Assembly (NCBI GenBank): GCA_017405865.1
Contig: JAFQZN010000035.1
Coordinates: 1 to 49,761 of the forward strand
Length of the DNA: 49,761 nt
Direction of reading: 5' to 3'
Source of the DNA: Oscillospiraceae bacterium
Lineage (GTDB): Bacteria; Bacillota; Clostridia; Oscillospirales; Oscillospiraceae
Shown: in pieces, positions 26,184 through 34,383 of the stretch
Layout of the letters: each line of letters opens with the position of its first letter
Numbering within the stretch: the first letter of the stretch is position 1
Made by a program: the position numbers and the translations under genes
The notes under the pieces: model-generated
Told to the model about the DNA's origin: nothing
The model's database searches: none
The model's input: only the letters and a program-made list of their open reading frames with translations

Positions 26184-27215
26184 ATGAAAATTGCTGTTTT
26201 TGACGCCAAGAGCTACGATATTCCCTGCTTTGAACAAAGCGGTGCGGCGCACGGCGTCACCTTCAAGTTTTTTGAAACAAAGCTCACCGAGGATACGGCA
26301 AAGCTGGCAAAGGGCTTTGACGGTGTCTGCGTGTTCGTCAACGACACGGTGAACGCCGCCGTGATCGACATGCTCTACGGCTACGGCATCCGGCTGATCG
26401 CCCTGCGCTGCGCGGGCTTCAACAACGTCGATCTGAAGCACTGCTTCGGCAGGATCCACGTCGTCCGCGTGCCCGCCTACTCGCCGTACGCAGTCGCGGA
26501 GCATGCGATGGCGCTGCTGCTGACCTCCAACCGCCGCATCCACAAGGCATATATCCGCACAAAGGACTTCAATTTCCGTCTGGACGGGCTGACGGGCGTG
26601 GATCTGCACGGCAAAACGGTCGGCGTGATCGGCACGGGCAAGATCGGCAGGGTCTTCATCAACATCTGCCGGGGCTTCGGAATGCACGTGATCGCCTACG
26701 ATAAATTCCCGGCGCAGGACGCGGGGCTCGAATATGTTTCCCTGCCGGAGCTGTTCGAGCGCAGCGATTTTATCTCGCTGCACTGCCCGCTGACGGAGGA
26801 AACCTACCACCTCATCAACGCCGACGCCATCGCGCAGATGAAAAAGGGCGTGTATATCATCAACACCTCGCGCGGCGCGCTGATCGACGCCGAGGCGCTG
26901 CTCGAGGGCATCAAGGCGCGGAAGGTCGGCGCTGCCTGTCTGGACGTGTACGAGGAGGAATCCGACCTCTTTTTTGAGGATTTCTCCGGTCACATCGTCG
27001 AGGACGACACACTGGCGCGGCTGATCTCCATGCCGAACGTGATCCTCACCTCCCATCAGGCGTTTTTGACGCAGGAGGCGCTGCAGAACATCGCCGACAC
27101 CACGGCGAACAATATCGTCTCGTTCTTCCGTGACGGGATCTGCGACAACGAGGTCTGCTACAAATGCAGCGACCTCGGCGCCTGCAGAAAGCAGCGAAAG
27201 GAAAAATGCTTCTAA
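26184..27215 (+). CDS. D-lactate dehydrogenase-like 2-hydroxyacid dehydrogenase
   Basis: NADH-dependent reduction of a 2-keto acid, most likely pyruvate to D-lactate. The 343 residues have the dinucleotide fold GVIGTGKIGRVF (about 147-158) and catalytic Arg230 (NTSRGALID), Glu259 and His291 (SHQAFLTQEAL). YSPYAVAEHAMALLL is typical of the D-LDH branch. The last 24 residues are odd: cysteines at 320, 325, 328, 334 and 342, absent from classical enzymes and possibly metal binding. Cotranscribed with murC, which could link it to D-lactate-containing wall precursors; this is speculative. Confidence 0.9.
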   Translation: MKIAVFDAKSYDIPCFEQSGAAHGVTFKFFETKLTEDTAKLAKGFDGVCVFVNDTVNAAVIDMLYGYGIRLIALRCAGFNNVDLKHCFGRIHVVRVPAYSPYAVAEHAMALLLTSNRRIHKAYIRTKDFNFRLDGLTGVDLHGKTVGVIGTGKIGRVFINICRGFGMHVIAYDKFPAQDAGLEYVSLPELFERSDFISLHCPLTEETYHLINADAIAQMKKGVYIINTSRGALIDAEALLEGIKARKVGAACLDVYEEESDLFFEDFSGHIVEDDTLARLISMPNVILTSHQAFLTQEALQNIADTTANNIVSFFRDGICDNEVCYKCSDLGACRKQRKEKCF

Positions 27216-27216
27216 C

Positions 27217-27256
27217 AAAAAATACGGCTGTTGCGAACGCAACAGCCGTATTTTTT
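27217..27256. terminator. Bidirectional terminator between the D-LDH-like gene and trpB
   Basis: Perfect stem AAAAAATACGGCTGTTGCG / CGCAACAGCCGTATTTTTT with a short loop, between two convergent genes. Confidence 0.9.
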
Positions 27257-27266
27257 ATTTGCTGAT

Positions 27267-28628
27267 TCAGATCTTCGGCAGCAGGGCGAGGCTCTTTGCG
27301 ATGTCCTCGTCCGTGGGGATATAATCCTGCATCTCGCCGTCGTTGTACTTCTGATAGGCGACCAGATCGAAATAGCCCGTGCCGGTCAGGCCGAAGACGA
27401 TGTTCTTTTCTTCACCCGTTTCCTTGCACTTGAGCGCCTCGTCGATCGCAACGCGGATAGCGTGGCTGCTCTCCGGTGCGGGCAGGATGCCCTCGACGCG
27501 GGCAAATTCTGTCGCTGCATCGAAGACCGCCGTCTGCTCCACGCTTCTTGCCTCAACAAGACCGTCGTCGTAGAGCTGGGAGACGATGCTGCTCATGCCG
27601 TGGTAGCGCAGACCGCCGGCGTGGTTGGCGGACGGAATGAAGGAGCTGCCGAGCGTATACATCTTGGCAAGCGGGCAGACCATGCCGGTGTCGCAGAAGT
27701 CATAGGCGTACTTGCCGCGCGTCAGACTCGGGCAGGAGGCGGGTTCCACCGCGATGATGCGCATGTCCGCTTCGCCGCGCAGCTTCTGACCGACGAAGGG
27801 AGCGATCAGACCGCCCAGATTGGAGCCGCCGCCTGCGCAGCCGATGATGACGTCCGGTTTGATGCCGTATTTATCCATCGCAGCCTTGGTCTCCAGACCG
27901 ATGACCGACTGATGAAGCAGGACCTGCGACAGGACGCTGCCGAGCACATAGCGGTAGCCATCGCTCTTGACCGCCATTTCGACCGCCTCGGAGATCGCAC
28001 AGCCGAGGGAGCCGGTCGTGCCGGGGAATTCGGCGTTGATCTTCTTGCCGATCTCCGTCGTCATGGACGGCGACGGCGTGACCGTGGCGCCGTAGGTGCG
28101 CATGACCTCGCGGCGGAAGGGCTTCTGCTCGTAGGACACCTTGACCATGTAGACCTTGCAGTCCAGCTCAAAATAGGAGCATGCCATGGAAAGCGCCGTG
28201 CCCCACTGGCCCGCGCCCGTCTCCGTCGTCACGCCCTTCAGCCCCTGCTTTTTCGCGTAATACGCCTGCGCGATCGCGGAATTCAGCTTATGGCTGCCGG
28301 AGGTGTTGTTGCCCTCGAATTTGTAGTAGATGTGCGCCGGGGTGCCGAGCTTCTTTTCCAGGCAGTACGCCCGCACCAGCGGCGACGGACGGTACATCTT
28401 GTAGAAGTCGCGGATCTCCTGCGGGATGGGGATATAGGGAGTCTCACAGTCCAGCTCCTGCTCGGCAAGCTCGCGGCAGAACACCTGCGACAGCTCCTCG
28501 AGCGTCATAGGGTTGCCCGTGCCCGGATTCAGCAGCGGGACGGGCTTGTTCTTCATGTCGGCACGGACGTTGTACCATGCCTTCGGCATCTCCGATTCTT
28601 CCAGATAGATCTTGTACGGGATTTCCAT
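27267..28628 (-). CDS. trpB: Tryptophan synthase beta-like protein (TrpB2 type)
   Basis: PLP enzyme of 453 residues, longer than ordinary TrpB (about 400) and matching the TrpB2 branch, which makes tryptophan from indole and serine largely without TrpA. The PLP lysine is in NNTSGSHKLNSAIA at residue 114; GAGQWGTALSMACSYF, CAGGGSNLGGLIAPF and the C-terminal GILPAPESSHAI are conserved. No other trp gene is adjacent. It has its own tryptophan T-box leader, so expression responds to uncharged tRNA-Trp. Role: scavenging indole or salvage tryptophan synthesis (inference). Confidence 0.93.
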   Translation of the reverse strand: MEIPYKIYLEESEMPKAWYNVRADMKNKPVPLLNPGTGNPMTLEELSQVFCRELAEQELDCETPYIPIPQEIRDFYKMYRPSPLVRAYCLEKKLGTPAHIYYKFEGNNTSGSHKLNSAIAQAYYAKKQGLKGVTTETGAGQWGTALSMACSYFELDCKVYMVKVSYEQKPFRREVMRTYGATVTPSPSMTTEIGKKINAEFPGTTGSLGCAISEAVEMAVKSDGYRYVLGSVLSQVLLHQSVIGLETKAAMDKYGIKPDVIIGCAGGGSNLGGLIAPFVGQKLRGEADMRIIAVEPASCPSLTRGKYAYDFCDTGMVCPLAKMYTLGSSFIPSANHAGGLRYHGMSSIVSQLYDDGLVEARSVEQTAVFDAATEFARVEGILPAPESSHAIRVAIDEALKCKETGEEKNIVFGLTGTGYFDLVAYQKYNDGEMQDYIPTDEDIAKSLALLPKI

Positions 28629-28663
28629 GGTTTGTTCTCCTTCTTATTCTCGGGAGAGGATAC

Positions 28664-28699
28664 AAAAATCCTGTCCCAGTTTTGTTTGCTGGGACAGGA
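28664..28699 (-). terminator. T-box-controlled terminator upstream of trpB
   Basis: Minus-strand stem TCCTGTCCCAG / CTGGGACAGGA followed by T5. It competes with the antiterminator formed with the T-box sequence just 5' of it. Confidence 0.9.
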
Positions 28700-28918
28700 C
28701 GTTAAAATATCCTGCGGTGCCACCCGGCTTGGCGCAATGCGCCCACTTATGCGTACTTGCATACGCCGACTTTGCTAACGGAGAGTCACTCCGTCTCGCC
28801 TACTGAAGTTCAGCTCGCCCTCCGACGCCCATTCCGTCCGTACTTCCCTGCCGCGTTCCCACCATCGGCGGCTCTCTGTGCGTTCCGCTGCGGACATACT
28901 CACTCGTCATCTGCGGTT
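28664..28918 (-). promoter_or_regulatory. Tryptophan-specific T-box riboswitch leader
   Basis: The minus-strand T-box motif GGGTGGCACCGC is at 28714-28725. Upstream, Stem I features are visible: AGAGAG in the distal part near 28890, the GGTGGGAACGCGGC segment, and the specifier region GGAATGGGC with codon UGG at 28829-28831 (read on the minus strand). Uncharged tRNA-Trp would pair with UGG and its CCA end with the T-box bulge, allowing read-through into trpB. Promoter and terminator flank it correctly. Confidence 0.92.
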
Positions 28919-28924
28919 TTCTGT

Positions 28925-28954
28925 ATTATACGCACATTGCGTCCGATTTGTCAA
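28925..28954 (-). promoter_or_regulatory. Promoter of the T-box/trpB transcript
   Basis: Minus-strand TTGACA, 18-nt spacer, TATAAT; start expected near 28918, giving a leader of about 290 nt. Confidence 0.8.
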
Positions 28955-28959
28955 GACCA

Positions 28960-29516
28960 AATTTTGGAAATTTGTTGGCGCAAAGATTCGGTAGAATCTG
29001 CGTGCAGAAATTGGTCTCAATATTTCGCGAAATCTCCCTTTTTGTCATTGCGAGGTCGCGAATGCGGCCGTGGCAATCTGTCCGTCTCGACGTGGGACGC
29101 TTTAACGAATGAGGTGCGCGAAGGCTCCCCTGTGTAAGGGGAGCTGGATTTGCCGAAGGCAAAGACTGAGGGGTTGTCAACGCTGAAGATAAGCGCAATA
29201 CTGCGAGGAGCGGTAACAATCCCTCCGTCAAAACCTGCGGTTTTGCCACCTCCCTCAAGGTGAATTGCCCCGAAGGGGCAAGAGGGTGGCCTGGGGCCAC
29301 TGCATGAGGGAGGCTTTGGCTCCAACCGTAATATGATGTCCGTGCCATACCTGCCACGGACAGATTCCCTTGCAGCCTTCGGCTGCGGGAATGACACGGT
29401 TGGTGGGATAGTCGTGAAAAGCGACGCATCTTTCAGCAACTCTGCAATGGCATGGACGGGAGAGCGCTCATAATTGAGCATTGAACACTGCGCATTGAGT
29501 ATTGCGCACAGAAGGC
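28960..29516. repeat. Gene-free repeat island
   Basis: No plausible gene lies here. It contains a dispersed repeat at 29071-29184 (see separate entry), a second hairpin-rich stretch 29220-29322 with AAAACC/GGTTTT, TTGCCCC/GGGGCAA and TGGCC/GGCCA stems, GTCCGTG/CACGGAC at 29339-29362, and a short array of GCATTGA-like units at 29473-29506. The mix resembles a landing site for several small repeat families. Confidence 0.65.
29071..29184 (-). repeat. Dispersed repeat, copy A
   Basis: The reverse complement of this segment aligns along its whole length with 38940-39054, roughly four fifths identical by eye. It contains GGCAATCTGTCC at one end, a CTCCCCT/AGGGGAG hairpin, TTGCCTTCGGCAA, and GGGGTTGTCAACGC at the other end. 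TTGTCA is followed after 17 nt by AATACT (29174-29202), a possible outward promoter. Confidence 0.7.
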
Positions 29517-29545
29517 TTGACTTGCCCGCCTGCTCGCGGTAAGAT
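29517..29545 (+). promoter_or_regulatory. Promoter of the AEC-family permease gene
   Basis: TTGACT, 17-nt spacer, TAAGAT, ending 31 bp before the ATG. Confidence 0.6.
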
Positions 29546-29576
29546 AAACGGGAAGAAAGAAACAGGTGGTTTTCTT

Positions 29577-30503
29577 ATGCAATTCAACGGTTTACTGTTT
29601 TTTGTCATCGTGATCTGCGTGGGGTATCTGTCCGTCAAAAGCAGGCTCGTCCCGGAGAGTGCGACGGACGTGCTGCCGCCGCTGCTGCTCAACGTCTGCT
29701 TCCCCGCGATGCTGTTTATGAACTTTGCGCAGACGGAGATACAGGAGCTGATCGGCGTCGGCGTTCCGACCGTGATCGCCACGCTGGTATTCAGCCTGCT
29801 GCCGTTTCTCGTTTCCATCCCTCTGTTTCGCAGGGCGGACGCCGCCCGGCGTCCCCTTCTGCGCTACTTGAGCGGCGTCGGCAATACCTCCTTCGTCTGC
29901 ATTCCTCTTATGAGCCTGTTTCTGACGAAGAGCGAGATGTCCATCGTTTTTATCCACGGCGCGGTCATGGATTTCCTGATCTGGGGTGTGCATCATCAGG
30001 TCTTTCTCGGCACGACCGAGGGAAGCCGCAGGCAGATCGTCAAAAAAGTCCTGCTCACGCCGAATCTGATCGCCGTGGCCGCAGGTGTGCTTTGCTCCGT
30101 GTTTTCGGTACGGCTGCCGGCGTTTCTGACCTACACGCTCGACGGCATTGCCGCCGCCGTTTCGCCGATCGCGCTGCTGTTTATCGGCATGCTGATCTGC
30201 CGCTACGGGCTGTTCGGCTGGGTCAAAAGCAAGACGGCGATCCTCTACTCTCTTTGGAAGGTGCTGGCCCTGCCGTGCGTCGTCTTCGCCGTGCTGTACT
30301 TCCTCCTGCCGTTCAAAACCGCCTGCATTCTCGCCATTCTGCTCGGTTCACCCGCGCCGGTCACCGCCGTCCTCTGGGCAAAGCAGTACGGCAAGGACAC
30401 GAAGCTGGCGGTGGACTGTCTGATCCCGTCGACCCTCCTCTATTTCGCCGTCATGGGCACGATACTGGCGATCCTGCTGAAATCCGGCGTGATCGGCGTA
30501 TAA
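29577..30503 (+). CDS. AEC-family (auxin efflux carrier-like) permease
   Basis: Membrane protein of 308 residues with about ten hydrophobic segments in two halves, the layout of AEC transporters. It begins MQFNGLLFFVIVICVGYLSV and contains NVCFPAMLFMNFAQTE and VGNTSFVCIPLMSLFL in the first half, and LDGIAAAVSPIALLFIGMLI and GSPAPVTAVLWAKQYGKDTK in the second. Bacterial relatives carry malate, malonate or other organic anions; the substrate is not deducible. I placed the start at 29577 because the upstream 25 residues are polar and lie over the promoter. Confidence 0.88.
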   Translation: MQFNGLLFFVIVICVGYLSVKSRLVPESATDVLPPLLLNVCFPAMLFMNFAQTEIQELIGVGVPTVIATLVFSLLPFLVSIPLFRRADAARRPLLRYLSGVGNTSFVCIPLMSLFLTKSEMSIVFIHGAVMDFLIWGVHHQVFLGTTEGSRRQIVKKVLLTPNLIAVAAGVLCSVFSVRLPAFLTYTLDGIAAAVSPIALLFIGMLICRYGLFGWVKSKTAILYSLWKVLALPCVVFAVLYFLLPFKTACILAILLGSPAPVTAVLWAKQYGKDTKLAVDCLIPSTLLYFAVMGTILAILLKSGVIGV

Positions 30504-30505
30504 CG

Positions 30506-30537
30506 AAACGCCTCCGGTCGGTATCGGAGGCGTTTTT
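30506..30537 (+). terminator. Terminator of the AEC permease gene
   Basis: AAACGCCTCCG / CGGAGGCGTTT stem followed by TTT, directly after the stop codon. Confidence 0.8.
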
Positions 30538-30577
30538 GCCATCTTTCGGGAAATACCGTAAAAAATGGAAAATTTTC

Positions 30578-30606
30578 TTGCTATTTCGGTAAATCCGTTG
30601 TAGAAT
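30578..30606 (+). promoter_or_regulatory. Promoter of the fused kinase gene
   Basis: TTGCTA, 17-nt spacer, TAGAAT. Some 20 bp further on, GAACG-AAAA-CGTTC forms a small inverted repeat in the leader that could be an operator for a sugar-responsive repressor. Confidence 0.5.
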
Positions 30607-30672
30607 AATTCATAATGTGCATTCAGGAACGAAAACGTTCTGCCGTCATAGAATGAATAAACCTTTGAGAGG

Positions 30673-33156
30673 ATGATCTCGTTGAAGAATAAGCTGTCTC
30701 CGGAGATTGCGATCAGGCATTTCAGCATCAGCGGAACGCCTGTGATCATCAGTGAATTCGGCTCCGGTCACATCAACAGCACCTACCGCGTGCAGACAGA
30801 CGATAAGCACGTCTACATCCTGCAGCGCATCAATAAGTACGTCTTTTCCGACCCGAAGGCGGTTATGGAGAACGTCGGCGCGGTGACGGAATATCTGCGC
30901 GACCGCGTCAGCGACCCGAGCGAAACGCTGAATTTCATGCTTTCCGACGAAGGTACATACTATCACGTGGACGAGGACGGTGAATTCTGGCGCTGCTACG
31001 AATTCGCCGACGGCATCTGTCTGGAAGCGCCGGAATCCGACAAGGACTTCTACGAGAGCGCGATCGCCTTCGGCCGTTTTCAGGAGCTGCTGGGCGATTT
31101 CCCCGCGCAGACCCTGCACGAGACGATCCCCATGTTCCACAATACCGTCAACCGCTACCGCCTCTTCCGCGAGGCGCTGAATGCCGACCGCGTCCACCGG
31201 GCGCTCTCGGTTCGGGACGAGATCGCCTTCATTGAGGCGCGCGAGCAGGAGGCCGGCACCCTTGTCCGTCTTCTGGAGAGCGGCGAGCTTCCCCTTCGCG
31301 TCACGCACAATGATACCAAGCTCAACAACGTCCTTTTGGACGCGAAGACCCGCAAGGCGATGTGCGTCCTCGATCTGGACACCGTCATGCCCGGCTCTTC
31401 TCTGTACGACTTCGGCGACTCCATCCGCTTCGGCGCAGCGACGGCTGCAGAGGACGAGCCGGATCTGGACAAGATGGAGCTCAATCTGGAGCTGTTCCGC
31501 GTCTATACGCGCGGCTATCTGACCGCCTGCCGCAGCCTGACCGACAAGGAGACGGAGCTTCTGCCGCTCGGCGCGAAGATCATCACGCTGGAGCTTGCAG
31601 TCCGCTTCCTGACGGACTATCTCGACGGCGACCGCTATTTCAAGGTCGCCTACCCAGATCACAATCTTGTCCGCGCCCGCACGCAGCTCAAGCTGGTCGC
31701 CGACATGGAGAAGAAATGGGACCAGATGCAGCGCATCGTCGCGGAGGAAGCGGCAGAGGCAAAGAAGCAGACGAGAAGCTATTTGGGCGTCAGCTATCAG
31801 GTCAAGAACATGCCGGTGCTGGATGGGGATTTCATTCCCTTCGGCGTTTGGATCGACGCCTACGAAAAGGGCGCTTCCCAGCCGCTGACCATCGCCATAG
31901 AGCGCGACAAGGGCAAGATCTCCGTTCATCATACCAAAATCCACGGCACGGCCGAGCTTGCCGAGGCGGACTACCGCTTTGTCGAGCGCTATGTGAAGTT
32001 CCTGCTGTGGTCGATCGGCGGCTTCCGCATCTATATCTGCGGCAACAGCGCGCTGGCGCAGCGCCTGCAAAAGGCGTACACGCTCGAGGGCGAACGCAAA
32101 TTCGACGTCCAGTTTATGCAGGACGTGTACGAAGTTCCCTTTGAGGTCATTGACTGCAAGGCAGAGGATTGCCCCGCAGCGAACGAGGCTGCCGTCCACA
32201 TCGGCGGCCATATGGAGGGCTGCCGCATCGGCTTCGACGCGGGCGGCTCCGACCGCAAGGTTTCCGCCGTGATCGACGGCAAGACCGTCTATTCCGAGGA
32301 GGTCGTCTGGCATCCGAAGACGGAGTCCGATCCGCAGTACCACTTTGACGGCATCGTTGCGGCCTTCAAGACCGCAGCCTCCAAAATGCCGCGCGTGGAC
32401 GGTATCGGCGTCTCCTCCGCCGGGGTTTTCATCGGCAACAGCCCGATGGTGTCCTCTCTGTTCATCAAGGTTCCCAGAGAAAAGCGCGAGCTGGTCAAGT
32501 CGATCTATGACCGCGCCGCATTGGAGCTGGGCGACGTTCCCATCGTCGTTGCAAACGACGGCGACGTGACTGCCCTCGCCGGCGCGATGGGCATGGAGGT
32601 CGGCTCCGTCATGGGCATGGCGATGGGCACGAGCGAGGCCGTCGGCTATGTCGACGCGGACGGCAACGTGCTCGGCTGGCTCAACGAGCTTGCCTTTGCT
32701 CCCGTCGATCTTTTCGAGGGCGCGATGGCGGACGAATGGTCCACGGACATCGGCGTCGGCTGCAAGTACTTCTCGCAGGACGCTGTCATCAAGCTCGCTC
32801 CGAGGGCGGGCATCGAGCTGGACGCGAGCCTGACCCCCGCCGAAAAGCTTAAGGCGGTGCAGTCGCTCGTGGAAAAGGGCGACGAGCGCGCCAAAAAGAT
32901 TTTCGCTTCGATCGGCGCGTATCTTGCCCACACGATGAAGCTCTATTGCCGCTTCTACGACGTTCATCACATGATCGTCCTCGGACGGGTCATGTCCGGC
33001 GTCGGCGGCAGCATCGTGCTCAACAGCTGCCTTGCGATCCTGCGGGACGAATATCCCGAGCTTGCCGAAAAGGTGCGCGTCATGCTGCCGGATGAAAAGA
33101 CCCGCCGCGTCGGCCAATCCGTTGCCGCAGCGAGCCTGCCCGAGGCAAGAAAATAA
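30673..33156 (+). CDS. Fusion of NahK/APH-type kinase and ROK-like sugar kinase
   Basis: One 827-residue protein joins two unrelated kinase folds. Residues about 8-350 look like N-acetylhexosamine 1-kinase (NahK): ILQRINKYVFSDPKAVMENV at 49-68, catalytic HNDTKLNN at 212-219, and VLDLDTVMPGSSLYDFGD for the metal-binding aspartate. A linker domain (380-510) follows. Residues 517-827 are ROK/hexokinase-like: DAGGSDRK at 522, ANDGDVTALAGA at 627, and MGTSEAVGYVDADGNVLG at 651, but no CxCGxxGC zinc motif. With nagA next, GlcNAc or a related amino sugar is the likely substrate. The ATG at 30673 lies right after GAGAGG; the in-frame TTG at 30682 is better spaced and may be the real start. Confidence 0.85.
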   Translation: MISLKNKLSPEIAIRHFSISGTPVIISEFGSGHINSTYRVQTDDKHVYILQRINKYVFSDPKAVMENVGAVTEYLRDRVSDPSETLNFMLSDEGTYYHVDEDGEFWRCYEFADGICLEAPESDKDFYESAIAFGRFQELLGDFPAQTLHETIPMFHNTVNRYRLFREALNADRVHRALSVRDEIAFIEAREQEAGTLVRLLESGELPLRVTHNDTKLNNVLLDAKTRKAMCVLDLDTVMPGSSLYDFGDSIRFGAATAAEDEPDLDKMELNLELFRVYTRGYLTACRSLTDKETELLPLGAKIITLELAVRFLTDYLDGDRYFKVAYPDHNLVRARTQLKLVADMEKKWDQMQRIVAEEAAEAKKQTRSYLGVSYQVKNMPVLDGDFIPFGVWIDAYEKGASQPLTIAIERDKGKISVHHTKIHGTAELAEADYRFVERYVKFLLWSIGGFRIYICGNSALAQRLQKAYTLEGERKFDVQFMQDVYEVPFEVIDCKAEDCPAANEAAVHIGGHMEGCRIGFDAGGSDRKVSAVIDGKTVYSEEVVWHPKTESDPQYHFDGIVAAFKTAASKMPRVDGIGVSSAGVFIGNSPMVSSLFIKVPREKRELVKSIYDRAALELGDVPIVVANDGDVTALAGAMGMEVGSVMGMAMGTSEAVGYVDADGNVLGWLNELAFAPVDLFEGAMADEWSTDIGVGCKYFSQDAVIKLAPRAGIELDASLTPAEKLKAVQSLVEKGDERAKKIFASIGAYLAHTMKLYCRFYDVHHMIVLGRVMSGVGGSIVLNSCLAILRDEYPELAEKVRVMLPDEKTRRVGQSVAAASLPEARK

Positions 33157-33162
33157 ACAAAC

Positions 33163-33197
33163 AAAATGGCATTTCGAGTGTTCGGAATGCCATTTTT
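33163..33197 (+). terminator. Hairpin terminator between the fused kinase and nagA
   Basis: Stem AAAATGGCATT / AATGCCATTTT plus central pairs, then a T tract. It lies inside what looks like one operon, so it may lower nagA expression rather than separate units; no promoter is evident between it and nagA. Confidence 0.75.
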
Positions 33198-33212
33198 CAG
33201 AAAAGAGGAAAG

Positions 33213-34340
33213 ATGATGAATTTCAAAAATGCATGGATCTACACCGAGCAGTTCCGCTTTGAGCGCGGCGCGTTCTCCGTGGAAAACGGAAGATTTTGCA
33301 ACGTGCTCGGAGAGGCCTCGCCCGACGCGATTGATCTCGGCGGCGCATACGTCATTCCCGGCCTGATCGACGTACACACCCACGGCAACTCCGGCGCGGA
33401 CTTCTCCGACGGAAAGCTCGACGGTGTTTTCGCCATGGCGCGGTATCTGGCGAAAAACGGCGTGACCTCCTTTGCGCCCGCCTCAATGACCCTCCCCTAT
33501 GAAACGCTCGCCGCCGCCTTTGCCACGGCGCGCGCCTACGCGGACGACCGCCCCGACGACGGCGCCGCCCTGCGCGGCATTCAGATGGAGGGTCCCTTCT
33601 TCTCCGAGAAGAAAAAGGGCGCGCAAAACGGCGCGTATCTCCGCAAGCCCGATTTTGAGGCGTTCAAACAGCTCTTTGACGGCTGCGGCGGTCTGGTCAG
33701 GATCGTGGACGTCGCGCCGGAGCTGGATGGCGCGGAGGACTTCATCCGCAGGGCGAAGGAGCTCTGCACCGTCTCGATCGCCCACACTGACGCGGACTAC
33801 GACGCCGCCCGCAAGGGTATCGCCGCCGGCGTCACGCACCTGACGCATCTTTATAACGCCATGCCCTCCATCCACCACCGCAAGCCCGGCGTGATTGCCG
33901 CCGCTGCAGAGGCCGAGACGGTCAGCGCGGAGCTGATCTCCGACGGCCAACACGTCCACCCCGCTTCCGTGCGGCTGGCGTTCCGCATCTTCGGCGCGGC
34001 GCGCATGGTGCTGATCTCCGACTCGCTGCGCTGCTGCGGCATGCCCGACGGCGAATATGAGCTGGGCGGCCAGCAGGTCTTCCTGAAGGGCGGCGTTGCC
34101 CGCCTCGAAGACGGCACGATCGCAGGCTCCGCGACCAACCTCTTCGAGTGCATGCAGCGCGCGATCTCCTTCGGCATTCCGCGCGAGGACGCCATCCGCG
34201 CCGCGACCTACAACCCCGCCCGTCAGCTCGGCTGCCTTTCCGAGGTCGGCTCGATTTCGGACGGCAAGATCGCGGACTTCGTGCTCTGCGACGCAGAGCT
34301 CAACCGCAAGACGGTCTACCTCGCGGGCAAGAAGCTCTAA
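33213..34340 (+). CDS. nagA: N-acetylglucosamine-6-phosphate deacetylase
   Basis: Deacetylates GlcNAc-6-phosphate to glucosamine-6-phosphate, feeding glycolysis or wall synthesis. The 375 residues show the amidohydrolase HTHG at 55-58, metal-binding Glu126 in QMEGPFF, HLTHLYNAMPSIHHRKPGVI, and the catalytic aspartate in VLISDSLRCCGMPDGEYELG. The start is ATGATG after AGAGG; the second ATG (33216) is better spaced. Placed 57 bp after the fused kinase gene, it supports an amino-sugar role for that protein. Confidence 0.94.
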   Translation: MMNFKNAWIYTEQFRFERGAFSVENGRFCNVLGEASPDAIDLGGAYVIPGLIDVHTHGNSGADFSDGKLDGVFAMARYLAKNGVTSFAPASMTLPYETLAAAFATARAYADDRPDDGAALRGIQMEGPFFSEKKKGAQNGAYLRKPDFEAFKQLFDGCGGLVRIVDVAPELDGAEDFIRRAKELCTVSIAHTDADYDAARKGIAAGVTHLTHLYNAMPSIHHRKPGVIAAAAEAETVSAELISDGQHVHPASVRLAFRIFGAARMVLISDSLRCCGMPDGEYELGGQQVFLKGGVARLEDGTIAGSATNLFECMQRAISFGIPREDAIRAATYNPARQLGCLSEVGSISDGKIADFVLCDAELNRKTVYLAGKKL

Positions 34341-34348
34341 AACGACAC

Positions 34349-34375
34349 AAAAAGGGACGCGATTGCGTCCCTTTT
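34349..34375. terminator. Bidirectional terminator between nagA and the 5-formyl-THF cyclo-ligase gene
   Basis: AAAAGGGACGC / GCGTCCCTTTT stem with GATT loop, A tract on one side and T tract on the other, between convergent genes. Confidence 0.85.
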
Positions 34376-34383
34376 ATTTTCAT

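Noticed and set aside
28757-29137. 126-codon plus-strand frame over the T-box leader
   Set aside because: It is antisense to a clear T-box riboswitch and runs into repeats; no ribosome-binding site.
29473-29506. Short GCATTGA-like repeats as a regulatory array
   Set aside because: Units are imperfect and few; they look like one of several intergenic repeat families.
30646-33117. 823-codon open frame antisense to the fused kinase gene
   Set aside because: A mirror of the kinase codon pattern; no recognisable domain, start signal or promoter on that strand.
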